A DNA stretch of 64,000 nt from a virus, in IMG/VR virus record IMGVR_UViG_3300032288_003197, positions 1 through 64,000 of that record; one strand, written 5' to 3'. Below are positions 20,307 through 29,398 of the stretch, one piece after another (position 1 is the first letter of the stretch; each line of letters starts with the position of its first letter). The position numbers were made by a program, and so were the translations under genes. The notes below the pieces were generated by a model. The model did no database searches, was not told the origin of the DNA, and saw only the letters and a list, made by a program, of their open reading frames with translations.

Positions 20307-21300
20307 CTAGTACTCCTTTATATGTTTCGTTGAGCCATCGACTGACTTGTTCGGCGTTCTCACTGAGTTTGGTCAACTCATACCGGCCACAGAATCGCAT
20401 GAAGTGAACTCCAACTTGTCCAACATCCTTGTGACTGATTTGTTCACGAATGCAACCATCTACTACGGCCTTGACGTCATCTGGCTGTGCAGTGAGGTCA
20501 ACCAAGGTACGATTGCGTTCGTAATCATCTTTCACACGATGTTCCGCACCATTGTGGTCGGTCCAACGTTGTAGCATCAGGTTGTTCCAGTTGTAGCCTT
20601 TATTACCGCGATCCGCGTAGGCTTCACGGAGACCAACCTTATTCTTTGTGCCTTTTTCACGTACTCCCGGATAAGCACTAAACACATTGTCGGAGGTGTC
20701 CCCACGCATGCACTTTTCAAACAGTAGCCATTGCGGGTCCGGAGTGGTTTTTGGTTGTTTAGTTTTCTTATCAAGGACAGGGTTACCTTTGGCATCAAAT
20801 ATACCTTCCAGGGTCAATAGTTCGTCTGTGATACCGTTGTACTGTTGCACATTGGCGGCCAGCAACTGCACAAAATCTGTGTCCGAGCTTACAATGGTGT
20901 GTTCATCTTGGGGGTGTAGAGCAATCCAACGTGCAATGATGTCATCTGCTTCAGCAGTGGCGCAACGCACAACGCTACAGTTTGTTCGAGTAGACAAGTA
21001 TTTAGTCAGCTCATCATAGGTTTCCCAGAACAACCGGTCTTCTTCTGCTTCGGTTTCGCTCATGGCCCCACGTGCTACAGCACGGTTTTTCTTGTAGGGT
21101 TCGTAGAAGTCCTTGCGCCAGCTACGCCCTTCTAGTGCAAAAATCACATGATCTGCTTGGAAGCGTCGGGCCACTTTGTTGGCAGCCATGATGGTCACAT
21201 GCAGGGCAAAGCCCAATTTGGTCCATGTGTCACTGGCACGATGTGCACTGTGCCTGGCACGGAAAAACATGTTGGCAGTGTCAATCAGCAGATATTTCAT
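20251..21300 (-). CDS. rnh: T4 RNase H-type 5'-3' exonuclease
   Basis: 349 residues from ATG 21300. MKYLLIDTANMFFRARH gives the first metal Asp; VIFALEGRSWRKDFYEPYKKNR is the arch-region signature; ATAEADDIIARWIA and TIVSSDTDFVQLL carry the remaining acidic ligands; the helix-hairpin-helix region follows. It belongs to the FEN1/T4 RNase H family that removes RNA primers from lagging-strand fragments. Together with the polymerase and clamp of this window it is part of the phage replisome. Overlaps the next gene upstream by 20 bases. Confidence 0.88.
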   Translation of the reverse strand: MKYLLIDTANMFFRARHSAHRASDTWTKLGFALHVTIMAANKVARRFQADHVIFALEGRSWRKDFYEPYKKNRAVARGAMSETEAEEDRLFWETYDELTKYLSTRTNCSVVRCATAEADDIIARWIALHPQDEHTIVSSDTDFVQLLAANVQQYNGITDELLTLEGIFDAKGNPVLDKKTKQPKTTPDPQWLLFEKCMRGDTSDNVFSAYPGVREKGTKNKVGLREAYADRGNKGYNWNNLMLQRWTDHNGAEHRVKDDYERNRTLVDLTAQPDDVKAVVDGCIREQISHKDVGQVGVHFMRFCGRYELTKLSENAEQVSRWLNETYKGVLDDTSQTHSRESVLDPQEG

Positions 21301-22006
21301 TGGGCGCAATCAGATTGTTGTCGTTGATGTATTGTAACACATAGTTGGCCCAAAAGCAATGGGCATCAGCACCAAAATGGTAACTTTTGGGGTTGACATA
21401 TTCAAAACCGTTGTTTCTACACACAGCACTATAGGAATGATCTATGGAATAAGGTTGGATATACGAAATCCCCCAATCCCGATCTGCTGGCAATTCACTG
21501 AATGTACTGTGTCCGTTGAAGAACAAGTGTGGTATCTGAAGGTGGATCAACTCTTGATGGAAATCCCAAATTCGGTCATGTGCTCTGCGAGTGGCCACTT
21601 TCCAATCCACATCAATCACATACTGCTTGTACCTATCGCGTAGCTCAGGTGGAACTATATCCCAGCCACTGGCGTTGACTTGATACCAGATGCCATTGTG
21701 TAACCACTCCTCGCGTTCCCAAGTTGACCACTGTATGATCATAAAAGTGTTGGATAGTTTATCTGGATTGTTTGTGATCCAATCACGTGTGGTACGAATC
21801 ATGCGGTCATTGCTACTGGCCGATTCTGCATCACAATACATTTCAACACCAAGTTGTTGGGCCAATTTGGTACACCAACTCACTGCTAGATTTGCTGGAT
21901 GCGGCCTACGATCTATGCCATTCTGACCGTCATCTACAGCAAATGCTTCTTTGACTGCGGCTTCTGCAGCCGCGGTATGGCTACAGCCATTAACGTATAG
22001 TATCAT
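21281..22006 (-). CDS. SGNH/GDSL hydrolase-like phage protein
   Basis: 241 residues. MILYVNGCSHTAAA has the nucleophile-block GCSH, ASSNDRMIRTT gives an Asn, IIQWSTWEREEW follows as in phage SGNH-like proteins, and FGADAHCFWANYV near the end supplies the Asp-x-x-His pair. Related phage proteins lack a known substrate; sugar or lipid ester cleavage is possible. It neighbours the sugar-nucleotide genes. Confidence 0.6.
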   Translation of the reverse strand: MILYVNGCSHTAAAEAAVKEAFAVDDGQNGIDRRPHPANLAVSWCTKLAQQLGVEMYCDAESASSNDRMIRTTRDWITNNPDKLSNTFMIIQWSTWEREEWLHNGIWYQVNASGWDIVPPELRDRYKQYVIDVDWKVATRRAHDRIWDFHQELIHLQIPHLFFNGHSTFSELPADRDWGISYIQPYSIDHSYSAVCRNNGFEYVNPKSYHFGADAHCFWANYVLQYINDNNLIAPNEISAD

Positions 22007-22242
22007 TTTTTATAGACTGGATTGGGTACTTCTAGTTCAAACACATGATATTCGCTGAACCCTGAGTCTGTGTTTTTGAGCAGCTCTAATGTTCTTAATT
22101 GTTCAGCTTCTTCTCGACTGCCATAAAATCCTGCACCAAATGTAACGCTGCTACCGCTGCCATACACATAGCTCATTTGAAGTCCGGTCTGTTTGATTAC
22201 AGCATAGACCTTGAATGTGGGCAAGGGTTTAAGTGGTTCCAT
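22003..22242 (-). CDS. Small phage protein (79 aa)
   Basis: MEPLKPLPTFKVYAVIKQTG... with a YGSGSSVTFGAGFYGSREEAEQL middle, ending HVFELEVPNPVYKK. Probably a two-layer alpha/beta protein. ATGA-type overlap with its neighbour. Unknown. Confidence 0.65.
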   Translation of the reverse strand: MEPLKPLPTFKVYAVIKQTGLQMSYVYGSGSSVTFGAGFYGSREEAEQLRTLELLKNTDSGFSEYHVFELEVPNPVYKK

Positions 22243-22711
22243 CTTTCAACACCTTGAATGTTTCTGCAGCCACCACACGTTTGCGCAGGCTTGAACTGGA
22301 GAAGCTGTGATCTCGACGGTTGAAAACAAGTTCGATACCTCTCTCCCCACATTCATACCTTCCAGAGAAATCTTTGTTTTCGTACTCTACTCCTAGGATG
22401 CGCACATCCACAGGTAATATCAACAATAGGTCACAGAGATCTTGTTCGGTTTGGTACACAACAACTTCATCCACATAACGGCATGCTGCCAACTGAATTT
22501 GTCGCTCCACCACACTTTGAATAGGTTTGTTTTTGGTGTCAGGTCTATCGATAGTTGGGTCAGTTTGTAGTCCTGCGATGAGATAATCACAGTGATTTTT
22601 GGCTTCTGATAGCATTGCAATATGACCTGCATGCAACATGTCAAAGGTCGAGAATGTGATGCCAATTTTCTTACCGTCTGCTTTGAGCTTTTTGATGTGA
22701 TTAAAGATCAT
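22229..22711 (-). CDS. Cytidylyltransferase-like nucleotidyltransferase (TagD type)
   Basis: 160 residues. GITFSTFDMLHAGHIAMLSEAK holds the HxGH nucleotide-binding motif; LIAGLQTDP and the SSSSLRKRV end, equal to the ISSTxxR motif, complete the site. Length and order match glycerol-3-phosphate cytidylyltransferase and RfaE-like adenylyltransferases. It probably activates a sugar or polyol phosphate for the glycosylation genes downstream. Confidence 0.8.
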   Translation of the reverse strand: MIFNHIKKLKADGKKIGITFSTFDMLHAGHIAMLSEAKNHCDYLIAGLQTDPTIDRPDTKNKPIQSVVERQIQLAACRYVDEVVVYQTEQDLCDLLLILPVDVRILGVEYENKDFSGRYECGERGIELVFNRRDHSFSSSSLRKRVVAAETFKVLKDGTT

Positions 22712-23100
22712 GATACTTCGCTCCGCCCCCCACCAATGTCGCGGGTACTGACATATTGACTACTGTATTTTTGTATGGCTTGTTCTTGTTCCCAAGTTTC
22801 CATCACAACATGCCTGCAGATATTTTGGAACCAGCGATCCACAATGTCTGCATCAGTGTCCGTGGGTTTCATCATGTAGCCAGCTTTGACCAGTCGTGCT
22901 ACAAAAATCTCATTCCAGTCCAATTCAAATGCGCCCTGATGCAGATTACTGGGATCAATGTCCATCTTGACAATGCTCACATACGGTTCATTGTTTTCTG
23001 TGGCTAGCTCTTTTTCGGTTTTCTCTGGTGCCCGTGGTTTGGGTTCAGATTTGACCTTGACTGGTTCAGGTTTTTTTCTAAAGCGATCAAATATCCCCAT
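22708..23100 (-). CDS. Unknown phage protein (130 aa)
   Basis: MGIFDRFRKKPEPVKVKSEPK: a basic head, a Pro/Glu/Lys linker of about 35 residues, then a compact domain (FELDWNEIFVARLVKAGYMMKPTDTDADIVDRWF). Start overlaps the queE stop as TAATG. T4-like phages of marine and fresh water carry similar proteins of no known role. Confidence 0.65.
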   Translation of the reverse strand: MGIFDRFRKKPEPVKVKSEPKPRAPEKTEKELATENNEPYVSIVKMDIDPSNLHQGAFELDWNEIFVARLVKAGYMMKPTDTDADIVDRWFQNICRHVVMETWEQEQAIQKYSSQYVSTRDIGGGRSEVS

Positions 23101-23936
23101 TAGGTTCCCCATTCATTCTTGAAGAGTGGCACTTGAAGTCGATCACTGTACCGCCATCCTTTTCGCATTGCCATTTCTGCCACTGCACGATTGTTAAGGG
23201 TATACACCCGCTCAACACCACCAACGGGCATAATATAAACAGGACCCGTAAAACCTGCCGCACGATATTCATCAACAGCTCGTTCCGCATCATGGAGATC
23301 CTCCTCAGTGGACACAACAAACTTTAGATATGTATATCCAACATCTTGATATTCGCAAACAATTTCTGGACAGATAGCATCTTCCCACCGCTCACCACTG
23401 CATGGAAGTTTGGCGCTTACGCTGAATGTGATTTCTCGCCCTACCTTGTTCCAGTCTTGCAAGTAATTTTTGAACTCTGGTGAGAGTTTTTGAGTGCCAT
23501 TGGTTTCAAACGTAATCTCTGTTAGCTCACGCATGTCTGGATGATCCAACAAGTCTGGATAAGAACGTTGCCAACCCAACAATGGTTCACCACCTGTGAT
23601 TACTAGATGTTCGTCCCGCCATTTCTTGTGCGGTAGCGAATCCACAACAGCAAGGGCAACCGCATCAGTATCAAGAACGGGAGATAAATGACGAAAGCGA
23701 GGATCCCAACTAGCGTAACTATCACAACCTGTACTAACCAAAGGAAGAGACTTGTACTCGGTGTACTGATCAGGGTCAATATTGTTTGCTTCATTGCTTA
23801 GTTCTCCACGAGACATGCCAAAACCTGCACACTTGAAGTTGCAGCCAAAAACACGCAAGAATACACTGGGCACCCCCATGTAACGACCTTCGCCTTGAAT
23901 TGAATAAAATAGTTCTGCTACCTTGAGTTTAGACAT
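23100..23936 (-). CDS. queE: 7-carboxy-7-deazaguanine synthase, phage type
   Basis: 278 residues. AELFYSIQGEGRYMGVPSVFLRVFGCNFKC is a QueE N-terminus cut here into pieces: FYSIQGEG, then FLRVFGCNFKCAGF. Cys 32 and Cys 36 are present, but the third cluster Cys is absent from its usual place; it seems to return at Cys 71 (STGCDSYASW) after a 34-residue insert. HLVITGGEPLLGWQ is the GGEP motif that contacts S-adenosylmethionine. The enzyme makes CDG from carboxytetrahydropterin, the third step of preQ0 synthesis. FolE, QueD and DpdA are in the same window. Confidence 0.85.
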   Translation of the reverse strand: MSKLKVAELFYSIQGEGRYMGVPSVFLRVFGCNFKCAGFGMSRGELSNEANNIDPDQYTEYKSLPLVSTGCDSYASWDPRFRHLSPVLDTDAVALAVVDSLPHKKWRDEHLVITGGEPLLGWQRSYPDLLDHPDMRELTEITFETNGTQKLSPEFKNYLQDWNKVGREITFSVSAKLPCSGERWEDAICPEIVCEYQDVGYTYLKFVVSTEEDLHDAERAVDEYRAAGFTGPVYIMPVGGVERVYTLNNRAVAEMAMRKGWRYSDRLQVPLFKNEWGT

Positions 23937-23999
23937 CTGTATCCTTTGTTGTATGCCCTGCTATTGTACATGAAATCAGCACAATCTGCAACACGCACA

Positions 24000-24896
24000 C
24001 TAGGCAATTTGGCCAATTGACTTTTGCACACCCGATTCAAACGACATGGGATTGTAGTCGGGCATGATGCTTTTGAGTTTTGATATATTGGGTCTACGGT
24101 TGGCTGTGCTTCCAGGTTTGCCGGGAGTGGTTTCCCAGTCAGCGTTGGGATGGCCCAAGGCAGTGGCAATGATTTTGGCTGCATCCATGATGGTGATTTC
24201 TCGGTCATTACCGATATTGATCACATCACGAGTTTGTGTTTCGGCACAGTAGATACTGGCTCTCACAGCATCTTCCACATGACAGAAACTTCTGGTCTCG
24301 TTGGCACCAAAGCACTCGAAGCGACCTGCTTTTATTTTTGTAATCTGATCGGCCAAGAAGTGTCCGGCCTTGCTGTTCTCTCCGTACACATTGAAATAAC
24401 GCAACATCACATAGGGCAAGTTGCTGTTGGCCAGGTAATTTTCACTGCATACCTTGGCCAGTCTGTAACTCCAGCGAGCATTGTGAATGTCTCGGATAGC
24501 AATGTCTGAGTGTTCAGGAACCGGGCTCACAGGATCGTCACTGACAATTTCGCTACTGCTGGCATACACAATTTTTTTAAGACCGGGCAACCGGGCAGCC
24601 CATTCAAACACATTGATGTCACACACAAAGTTATTGCGTAGCACTTGGTTGGGACGCTCATAAAAGTTTTTGGTACCATTGATAGCACCATAGTGATAGA
24701 TGTAGTCAAAGTCTTGCGGCAACCGGCTCAAAGCCGTGGGGTCGTTCAAGTCCATGGGCCGGAATTCATCACAGGGAGGTATGGTGCTACTACGACTGTG
24801 ATTGTCAACAGCCCACACTGTGTGGCCGCTGTTTTTGAGTTGTCTACAGATTTCAGTGCCCAACAATCCACTGGCACCAGTTACTAAAATTTTCAT
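24000..24896 (-). CDS. NAD-dependent sugar-nucleotide epimerase/dehydratase
   Basis: 298 residues, extended short-chain dehydrogenase. GASGLLGTEI is the NAD loop, YASSSEIV holds the catalytic Ser, and WSYRLAKVCSEN gives Tyr-x3-Lys. YFNVYGE and GNDREITIMDAAKII fit UDP-sugar epimerases or UDP-glucuronate decarboxylases. ATGA overlap with the UDP-sugar dehydrogenase gene points to a shared pathway: oxidation to a uronate then epimerisation or decarboxylation. Confidence 0.82.
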   Translation of the reverse strand: MKILVTGASGLLGTEICRQLKNSGHTVWAVDNHSRSSTIPPCDEFRPMDLNDPTALSRLPQDFDYIYHYGAINGTKNFYERPNQVLRNNFVCDINVFEWAARLPGLKKIVYASSSEIVSDDPVSPVPEHSDIAIRDIHNARWSYRLAKVCSENYLANSNLPYVMLRYFNVYGENSKAGHFLADQITKIKAGRFECFGANETRSFCHVEDAVRASIYCAETQTRDVINIGNDREITIMDAAKIIATALGHPNADWETTPGKPGSTANRRPNISKLKSIMPDYNPMSFESGVQKSIGQIA

Positions 24897-25666
24897 TTGC
24901 TTACCTTGTTGTTGTCGTCAATCACACTTTGAATCAGTGTATAGGGCAGGCCAAGATTGTGAATCAAGTTGTTCCATGCACTGGTGTCTTTGGGCAAACA
25001 ATGTCCGCCGTAACCACGCATGTTCTCATTGGCCATCAAGTAGTGTGGGTTGATACATTCTCTGCGAGTGATTGCATCATACACATTCTTGTAGTCAGCA
25101 CCCAATTTCTTGCACACATCATATGTGATATTGGCAAAGGTCACGCTCATGGCATGATGCACGTTGTTGAAATATTTCACCACTTCAGCTTCAGTGGGAC
25201 TCACACGAGCCACGGTCTTTGGGAAATGTCCGTGTATTTTTTCAATTAGGTCAAAATCTTCCTCGCGGTCACTGCCAATGATCAATAGGTCATGATTGTA
25301 AACAAAATCTGCTAGAGCTGTTTTGGCACGTAAAAATTCAGGCACACTGCAAATCTTTAAATTGGGATATGCTTCACTCAGTCGTCGACTGGTACCAGGA
25401 ACCACAGTGCTCTTGATTGCTACCAATCCCGAGTACCGGTGTTGGTTCAATTCCGCAACCACTCGTTCAACAATGCTGGTGTCGCAATCTCCGTTGGCTG
25501 CTTGATTTGTGGGCACACTGAGAAACACACATTCGGCATCCAGCACATCAGCAAGTTTGCTGCCTTCATAAGCCGGATCATAGAAACACATGTTGTGTCC
25601 AAGGTATTCAAGGCCTTCGTACACAGCCTTGCCCACTGTGCCTTTTCCAATAATTCCTATTTTCAT
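24893..25666 (-). CDS. UDP-glucose/GDP-mannose dehydrogenase, short form
   Basis: 257 residues. IGIIGKGTVGKAV binds NAD, KSTVVPGTS and GGHCLPKD (catalytic Cys in YGGHCLPKDT) are the family signatures. Cellular enzymes have about 390-450 residues; the C-terminal UDP-sugar domain is missing here, so this is a compact phage version or a partner-dependent one. Overlaps its neighbours by ATGA. Confidence 0.82.
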   Translation of the reverse strand: MKIGIIGKGTVGKAVYEGLEYLGHNMCFYDPAYEGSKLADVLDAECVFLSVPTNQAANGDCDTSIVERVVAELNQHRYSGLVAIKSTVVPGTSRRLSEAYPNLKICSVPEFLRAKTALADFVYNHDLLIIGSDREEDFDLIEKIHGHFPKTVARVSPTEAEVVKYFNNVHHAMSVTFANITYDVCKKLGADYKNVYDAITRRECINPHYLMANENMRGYGGHCLPKDTSAWNNLIHNLGLPYTLIQSVIDDNNKVSK

Positions 25667-26277
25667 TTTACATCCTTAAAAGTCATGTCTACGCAACTAC
25701 TGGCCAAATTGGATTTGGCCAATTTGAAAATTTCTTCAGCCACCTGTTGGGGTTCTAGATAGTCCAACTTGGGATCAAATTGTTTGCCTGCTGTGGCCAT
25801 CCGGGTGCGTGTTCGCACTGGGTTTAGTAAATCTACTTGAGTGCTGGATCCAGCAAAGTGATCTCTAGCCGATTCCCACAAATTGTATAAAGCAGCCTTG
25901 CTGGCACTGTACAGTGGATACAGCACTCGCCCGCCGGTGTAACTGCTGCTGCCGATCATGATGATTCTTGCGGGCTTGGCGGAATCTTGGTGCGACATAT
26001 AGTAACTGACAATGGACCAATTGCTGCCAAAATTAATATTCATGGTTGCTGTGTGAGTATCAGAGTGTCCGTTGACAAATATTCCAACACAGTTCACAAC
26101 CACATCGGCCTGTGTGTAATGCAGTAGCCTAGCAACATCTTTGTGACTTTGTGCATACTCAAAATTTAGCTGATCGCGATTCACCGCAATCACACGATAA
26201 CCTTGATCTTGAAACAGTTTGGCAGCGGCACTGCCAATCCCACCGTTTGCACCAAAGATCACCACAGTTCTTGTCAT
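25663..26277 (-). CDS. Short-chain dehydrogenase/reductase
   Basis: 204 residues. VVIFGANGGIGSAAAKLF (NAD(P) loop), NCVGI, IMIGSSSY (Ser), YSASKAALYN (Tyr-x3-Lys). Classical SDR, a little short. Probably reduces a keto-sugar intermediate of the cluster; substrate not readable. Confidence 0.82.
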   Translation of the reverse strand: MTRTVVIFGANGGIGSAAAKLFQDQGYRVIAVNRDQLNFEYAQSHKDVARLLHYTQADVVVNCVGIFVNGHSDTHTATMNINFGSNWSIVSYYMSHQDSAKPARIIMIGSSSYTGGRVLYPLYSASKAALYNLWESARDHFAGSSTQVDLLNPVRTRTRMATAGKQFDPKLDYLEPQQVAEEIFKLAKSNLASSCVDMTFKDVK

Positions 26278-26279
26278 TG

Positions 26280-26693
26280 TTATACCGCGGTGATGTCATC
26301 TACTCGATAGGTGTCAGATTCGTAGTCTGCACCGCCTCTTGGTCCTTCTGCAAATGCAATAAAGGTGCATCCATCTGGCCCTGCCCGCATGGCATGAATT
26401 TCAAAAGGCTCGCTGATGATCATATCACCAGCACTGGCCTGTAACACATTTGGAGGCTGATCGGTAATATACAAGTTTTTACTGTAGTATGTCAACGTGC
26501 CCGACATCACAAAAGTGTATTGTGTAGTCAACTTGTGATAGTGATTACCACGCACTGCACCGGGCTGGTTGGTAATCACGCAACCGTGATTCATGTTGGC
26601 CTGATAAAAAATGTCAGTGATACTGCCGCGATCGTCTTTGAATGCACCAAGTCCAGGCAATCCGTGTTGGCTATAGATGTTGTAAGTTTTCAT
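26280..26693 (-). CDS. Cupin sugar epimerase/isomerase-like (WxcM/RmlC type)
   Basis: 137 residues of a single cupin. RGNHYHKLTTQYTFVMSG gives the metal His pair and PFEIHAMR the second motif; DDRGSITDIFY near residue 20 is typical of dTDP-sugar 3,4-ketoisomerases and epimerases. Likely acts on the 4-keto sugar made by its neighbours. Confidence 0.78.
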   Translation of the reverse strand: MKTYNIYSQHGLPGLGAFKDDRGSITDIFYQANMNHGCVITNQPGAVRGNHYHKLTTQYTFVMSGTLTYYSKNLYITDQPPNVLQASAGDMIISEPFEIHAMRAGPDGCTFIAFAEGPRGGADYESDTYRVDDITAV

Positions 26694-27949
26694 TGTGAAA
26701 TAAATCTTGTGTTGGGGTTGATATTTAATATGGCGCGGCGCAGGCCCTCACCAATGTTCCAGCTCAAAATCAAAGCATATGGTTGTCGATGTTGGGCAAA
26801 CTCTTCGTCTCCAACAACAGGAATTCTGGTCAACGGCGTAAACTTGCCCTGTTTGTGTTCACTGGCATCAGTTATGCAGTGAATCACTGTGTTGTCAAGC
26901 CCATGCCACTTCAGCCATGTGTTGGCTTTGGCGGCAGCCCCCACACCAATTACCACTGCATCGGGATCTTGTTCCAGCAAATTATAAAAATTGGCCAACC
27001 AGGTGACCTTGGCTTTTTCAAATTTGCGCTGTAGGCCTTGATAAAAATCGGGATCAAATAGTCCCATTTGGGTTTCTTGGCTGATGGCCTGTTGAATTTT
27101 GTCAGGCATGCCAGCACCTGTGGCATGTCTGGCGAATACTCTCAAACTGCCGCCGTGATAGTCAACCACATCAAAATCAACTATTTCTAATCCGGCTGCC
27201 TGTAGCACACTGCTGGCCATTTTGACAGTGAAATAAGCGGGATGCTCATGATACACCATGTCAGTGAATCTGCCGGACTCAATCATGCTGAGCCAATACG
27301 GAACTTCAAACACAAACTCACCAGCAGGAGCCAGCAGTTTTGCCACACTGCGAGCAAATGCCACAGGGTTGTTGGCATGGTTGAACACATTGTTGGCAAT
27401 CACAGTTTGGGCTGTTCCATGTCGCGATCGTATCAGTTCAGCGGTGCTGTTATCAAACAAGGCATGCACAGTTTCAACACCTCGAGCCTGGCTCAATGCA
27501 CACATTTCTGCACTGCTGTCCACAGCCACTGCTTGATCAAACTGCGAAACAAGATACCCGTCGTTGCTGCCAATCTCAACCACAAGTCCCGAACGCCCAC
27601 GATGTTTGATTGTTTGAACATATTCGTCCCAGTGGTCTCTAGCAGTCTTGCTGTTGCTGGAGGTGTAACTGTAACTGTAGAGATTGTAACGGTCTTCGGC
27701 TGAACTTAGATAGCCCAACTGTATACTGCCAGTGTCACTGTTCAAGAAAACCTGTAGTGGAAACACTGGTTCACTGAGATGAAGTTGGTCGGCCCTGACA
27801 AAAGTGTCAGCATAGGCATGCTGACCAAAATCAAGTATTTTTACAACCGGCTGTTGGGAAACTACACATTTGGTAACCGCATCACTCACAGTTATATTAT
27901 TTTTTGACAACACCATTCCTGACATCCTCACTTCTTTGATCCGGTTCAA
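26690..27949 (-). CDS. Sugar C-methyltransferase
   Basis: Up to 419 residues (start could be 27949, 27925 or 27916). VVEIGSNDGYLVSQF is the SAM motif; VIANNVFNHANNP, EFVFEVPYWLSMI and VYHEHPAYFT are the central signature of TylC3/NovU-like enzymes; the C-terminal third (VIGVGAAAKANTWLKWHGL) is the conserved GxGAAAKxNT domain. Such enzymes methylate C3 or C5 of 4-keto-dTDP sugars. It overlaps the glycosyltransferase gene by 20-50 bases. Confidence 0.85.
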   Translation of the reverse strand: MNRIKEVRMSGMVLSKNNITVSDAVTKCVVSQQPVVKILDFGQHAYADTFVRADQLHLSEPVFPLQVFLNSDTGSIQLGYLSSAEDRYNLYSYSYTSSNSKTARDHWDEYVQTIKHRGRSGLVVEIGSNDGYLVSQFDQAVAVDSSAEMCALSQARGVETVHALFDNSTAELIRSRHGTAQTVIANNVFNHANNPVAFARSVAKLLAPAGEFVFEVPYWLSMIESGRFTDMVYHEHPAYFTVKMASSVLQAAGLEIVDFDVVDYHGGSLRVFARHATGAGMPDKIQQAISQETQMGLFDPDFYQGLQRKFEKAKVTWLANFYNLLEQDPDAVVIGVGAAAKANTWLKWHGLDNTVIHCITDASEHKQGKFTPLTRIPVVGDEEFAQHRQPYALILSWNIGEGLRRAILNINPNTRFISQ

Positions 27950-28787
27950 CGGATATTATTTGGCCTTGGTCGTCTAGTCTCATCACGAATTGGCTCATTT
28001 GTCGATTGACATCTAGTTCGGCCAATTTTTGCCAGGCATAGTTTTTGCCGCTTTTGACACCTTCCCACCAAGAAGTATCCAGGCCCAGTGTTTTCATGTA
28101 TTCAGCAATGGCGTTGCATCGTTCCACTCGAAGAAATGTATTTTGCGGATAATGAAAGTCAATGGGGTTGGTTGGGTCACCTTCAAATCTCACCTTGGGC
28201 TTGAGCGGATCCTTTTCATCCTTGGTGAGTTCGACTTGATTGTGCACAACATCAACGTCAACGACCTGCATGAGATCCAACAGAAAAGCAATCTGACTCA
28301 ACTCAGCATCAATCATTTGATGTCTGCTGAGCTCTTGTGTGAGCTCATACCATGCTCGAGGAACTATGGGAAAAATACTGTAGGGATGATCGTTGTGAGT
28401 GTGAACTTTCAGCAATCGAAATTGGCCGGTGTATTGACCAATAACAGTGTCCCAGCCCTGCGTCTGCATCACAGCATCGTCATTCCACACAAACAGCCAG
28501 TCTGACGAAGTTGACTTGGCCAAATGATTGTAATATCTATTGAGTCCAGCATAGCCCATGCTTTTGAACACCTGAGCCTCGTAGACAACTTCGTGCTGAT
28601 CTAAAAATGGTTGAATAACTTTGGCAAAGTGATCCAGGCCCACCTGATCGTCGTCATCAAAGCCAAACAACAATTGTATGCGTGAAACGTCGTCGGCTAG
28701 ATTTACAATGCTGGTCACACTAGAAGTCAATGCATCAGTGCGACTGCGGGTGGGCAGCAAAACTGCTATGCTGTATTCGTTGGTCAT
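27897..28787 (-). CDS. GT-A glycosyltransferase
   Basis: 296 residues. IAVLLPTRSRTDALTSSVTSI opens a family 2-like GT-A fold (20-residue limit kept: IAVLLPTRSRTDAL), LLFGFDDDDQVGL and LFVWNDDAVMQT supply acidic metal sites. WEGVKSGKNYAW lies near the end. Probably transfers the modified sugar built by the preceding genes, either to host surface glycans, virion proteins or DNA. Confidence 0.72.
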   Translation of the reverse strand: MTNEYSIAVLLPTRSRTDALTSSVTSIVNLADDVSRIQLLFGFDDDDQVGLDHFAKVIQPFLDQHEVVYEAQVFKSMGYAGLNRYYNHLAKSTSSDWLFVWNDDAVMQTQGWDTVIGQYTGQFRLLKVHTHNDHPYSIFPIVPRAWYELTQELSRHQMIDAELSQIAFLLDLMQVVDVDVVHNQVELTKDEKDPLKPKVRFEGDPTNPIDFHYPQNTFLRVERCNAIAEYMKTLGLDTSWWEGVKSGKNYAWQKLAELDVNRQMSQFVMRLDDQGQIISVEPDQRSEDVRNGVVKK

Positions 28788-28814
28788 TGTAAAAATTTTT
28801 ATATGCGTATATTA

Positions 28815-29318
28815 TTATGCAAATAAATCTTCGTTCCACTCACGGTGGCCTTCACGGAAAGCCATGTTGGCCTGTGTTTCGCGAACTTCTACTCTATAGC
28901 ACCACAAGCGAGCAGCCTCTCCTGGCCCCCACATTTCGGGAATGTAAACACCGTTGACATATTTGTAAAGCATGTCACTAAGACCTTCACAGCCCAATTT
29001 AGGCAGCACCACAATTTTGGCCATGTTACGCTCTTGTAGCAATTGGAACGTGGCCATCTCAGGGTCGTCTTGTGCCACAATAAGTGTGTGGTCAAACTGA
29101 TCTTCTAATGTCTTCTTTAGTTCTTTGAGTCCACCATAATCAGCCGCCCAGTTGCGAACGTCTAGATCGTTGGTGCCAAAGTAAAATTTCATAGAAAAAC
29201 TATAACCATGAATGAGATTACAGTGACTATCAGCACGCCATTGGCGATAAGCGCAGGGAAAAGCATCATGATACTCCTTTGTGCTGGTATATTTGTAAGT
29301 TACGGGTAGATTTGCCAT
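28815..29318 (-). CDS. queD: 6-carboxytetrahydropterin synthase
   Basis: 167 residues. DSHCNLIHGYSFSMKFYF contains two zinc His and the Cys of the T-fold enzyme; WAADYGGLKELKKTLEDQFDHTL holds the third His and the FDH motif; CEGLSDMLYKYV and VEVRETQANMA complete substrate binding. QueD converts dihydroneopterin triphosphate (the FolE product) to carboxytetrahydropterin. A GGAGGA ribosome site precedes ATG 29318. Confidence 0.88.
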   Translation of the reverse strand: MANLPVTYKYTSTKEYHDAFPCAYRQWRADSHCNLIHGYSFSMKFYFGTNDLDVRNWAADYGGLKELKKTLEDQFDHTLIVAQDDPEMATFQLLQERNMAKIVVLPKLGCEGLSDMLYKYVNGVYIPEMWGPGEAARLWCYRVEVRETQANMAFREGHREWNEDLFA

Positions 29319-29398
29319 ATTGTCCTCCTATGTACTATAGCATAGGCAGCAGAGTTTGTATAGCGGGATGATGCCGGACAGGCCGCATAGAGAAATAT

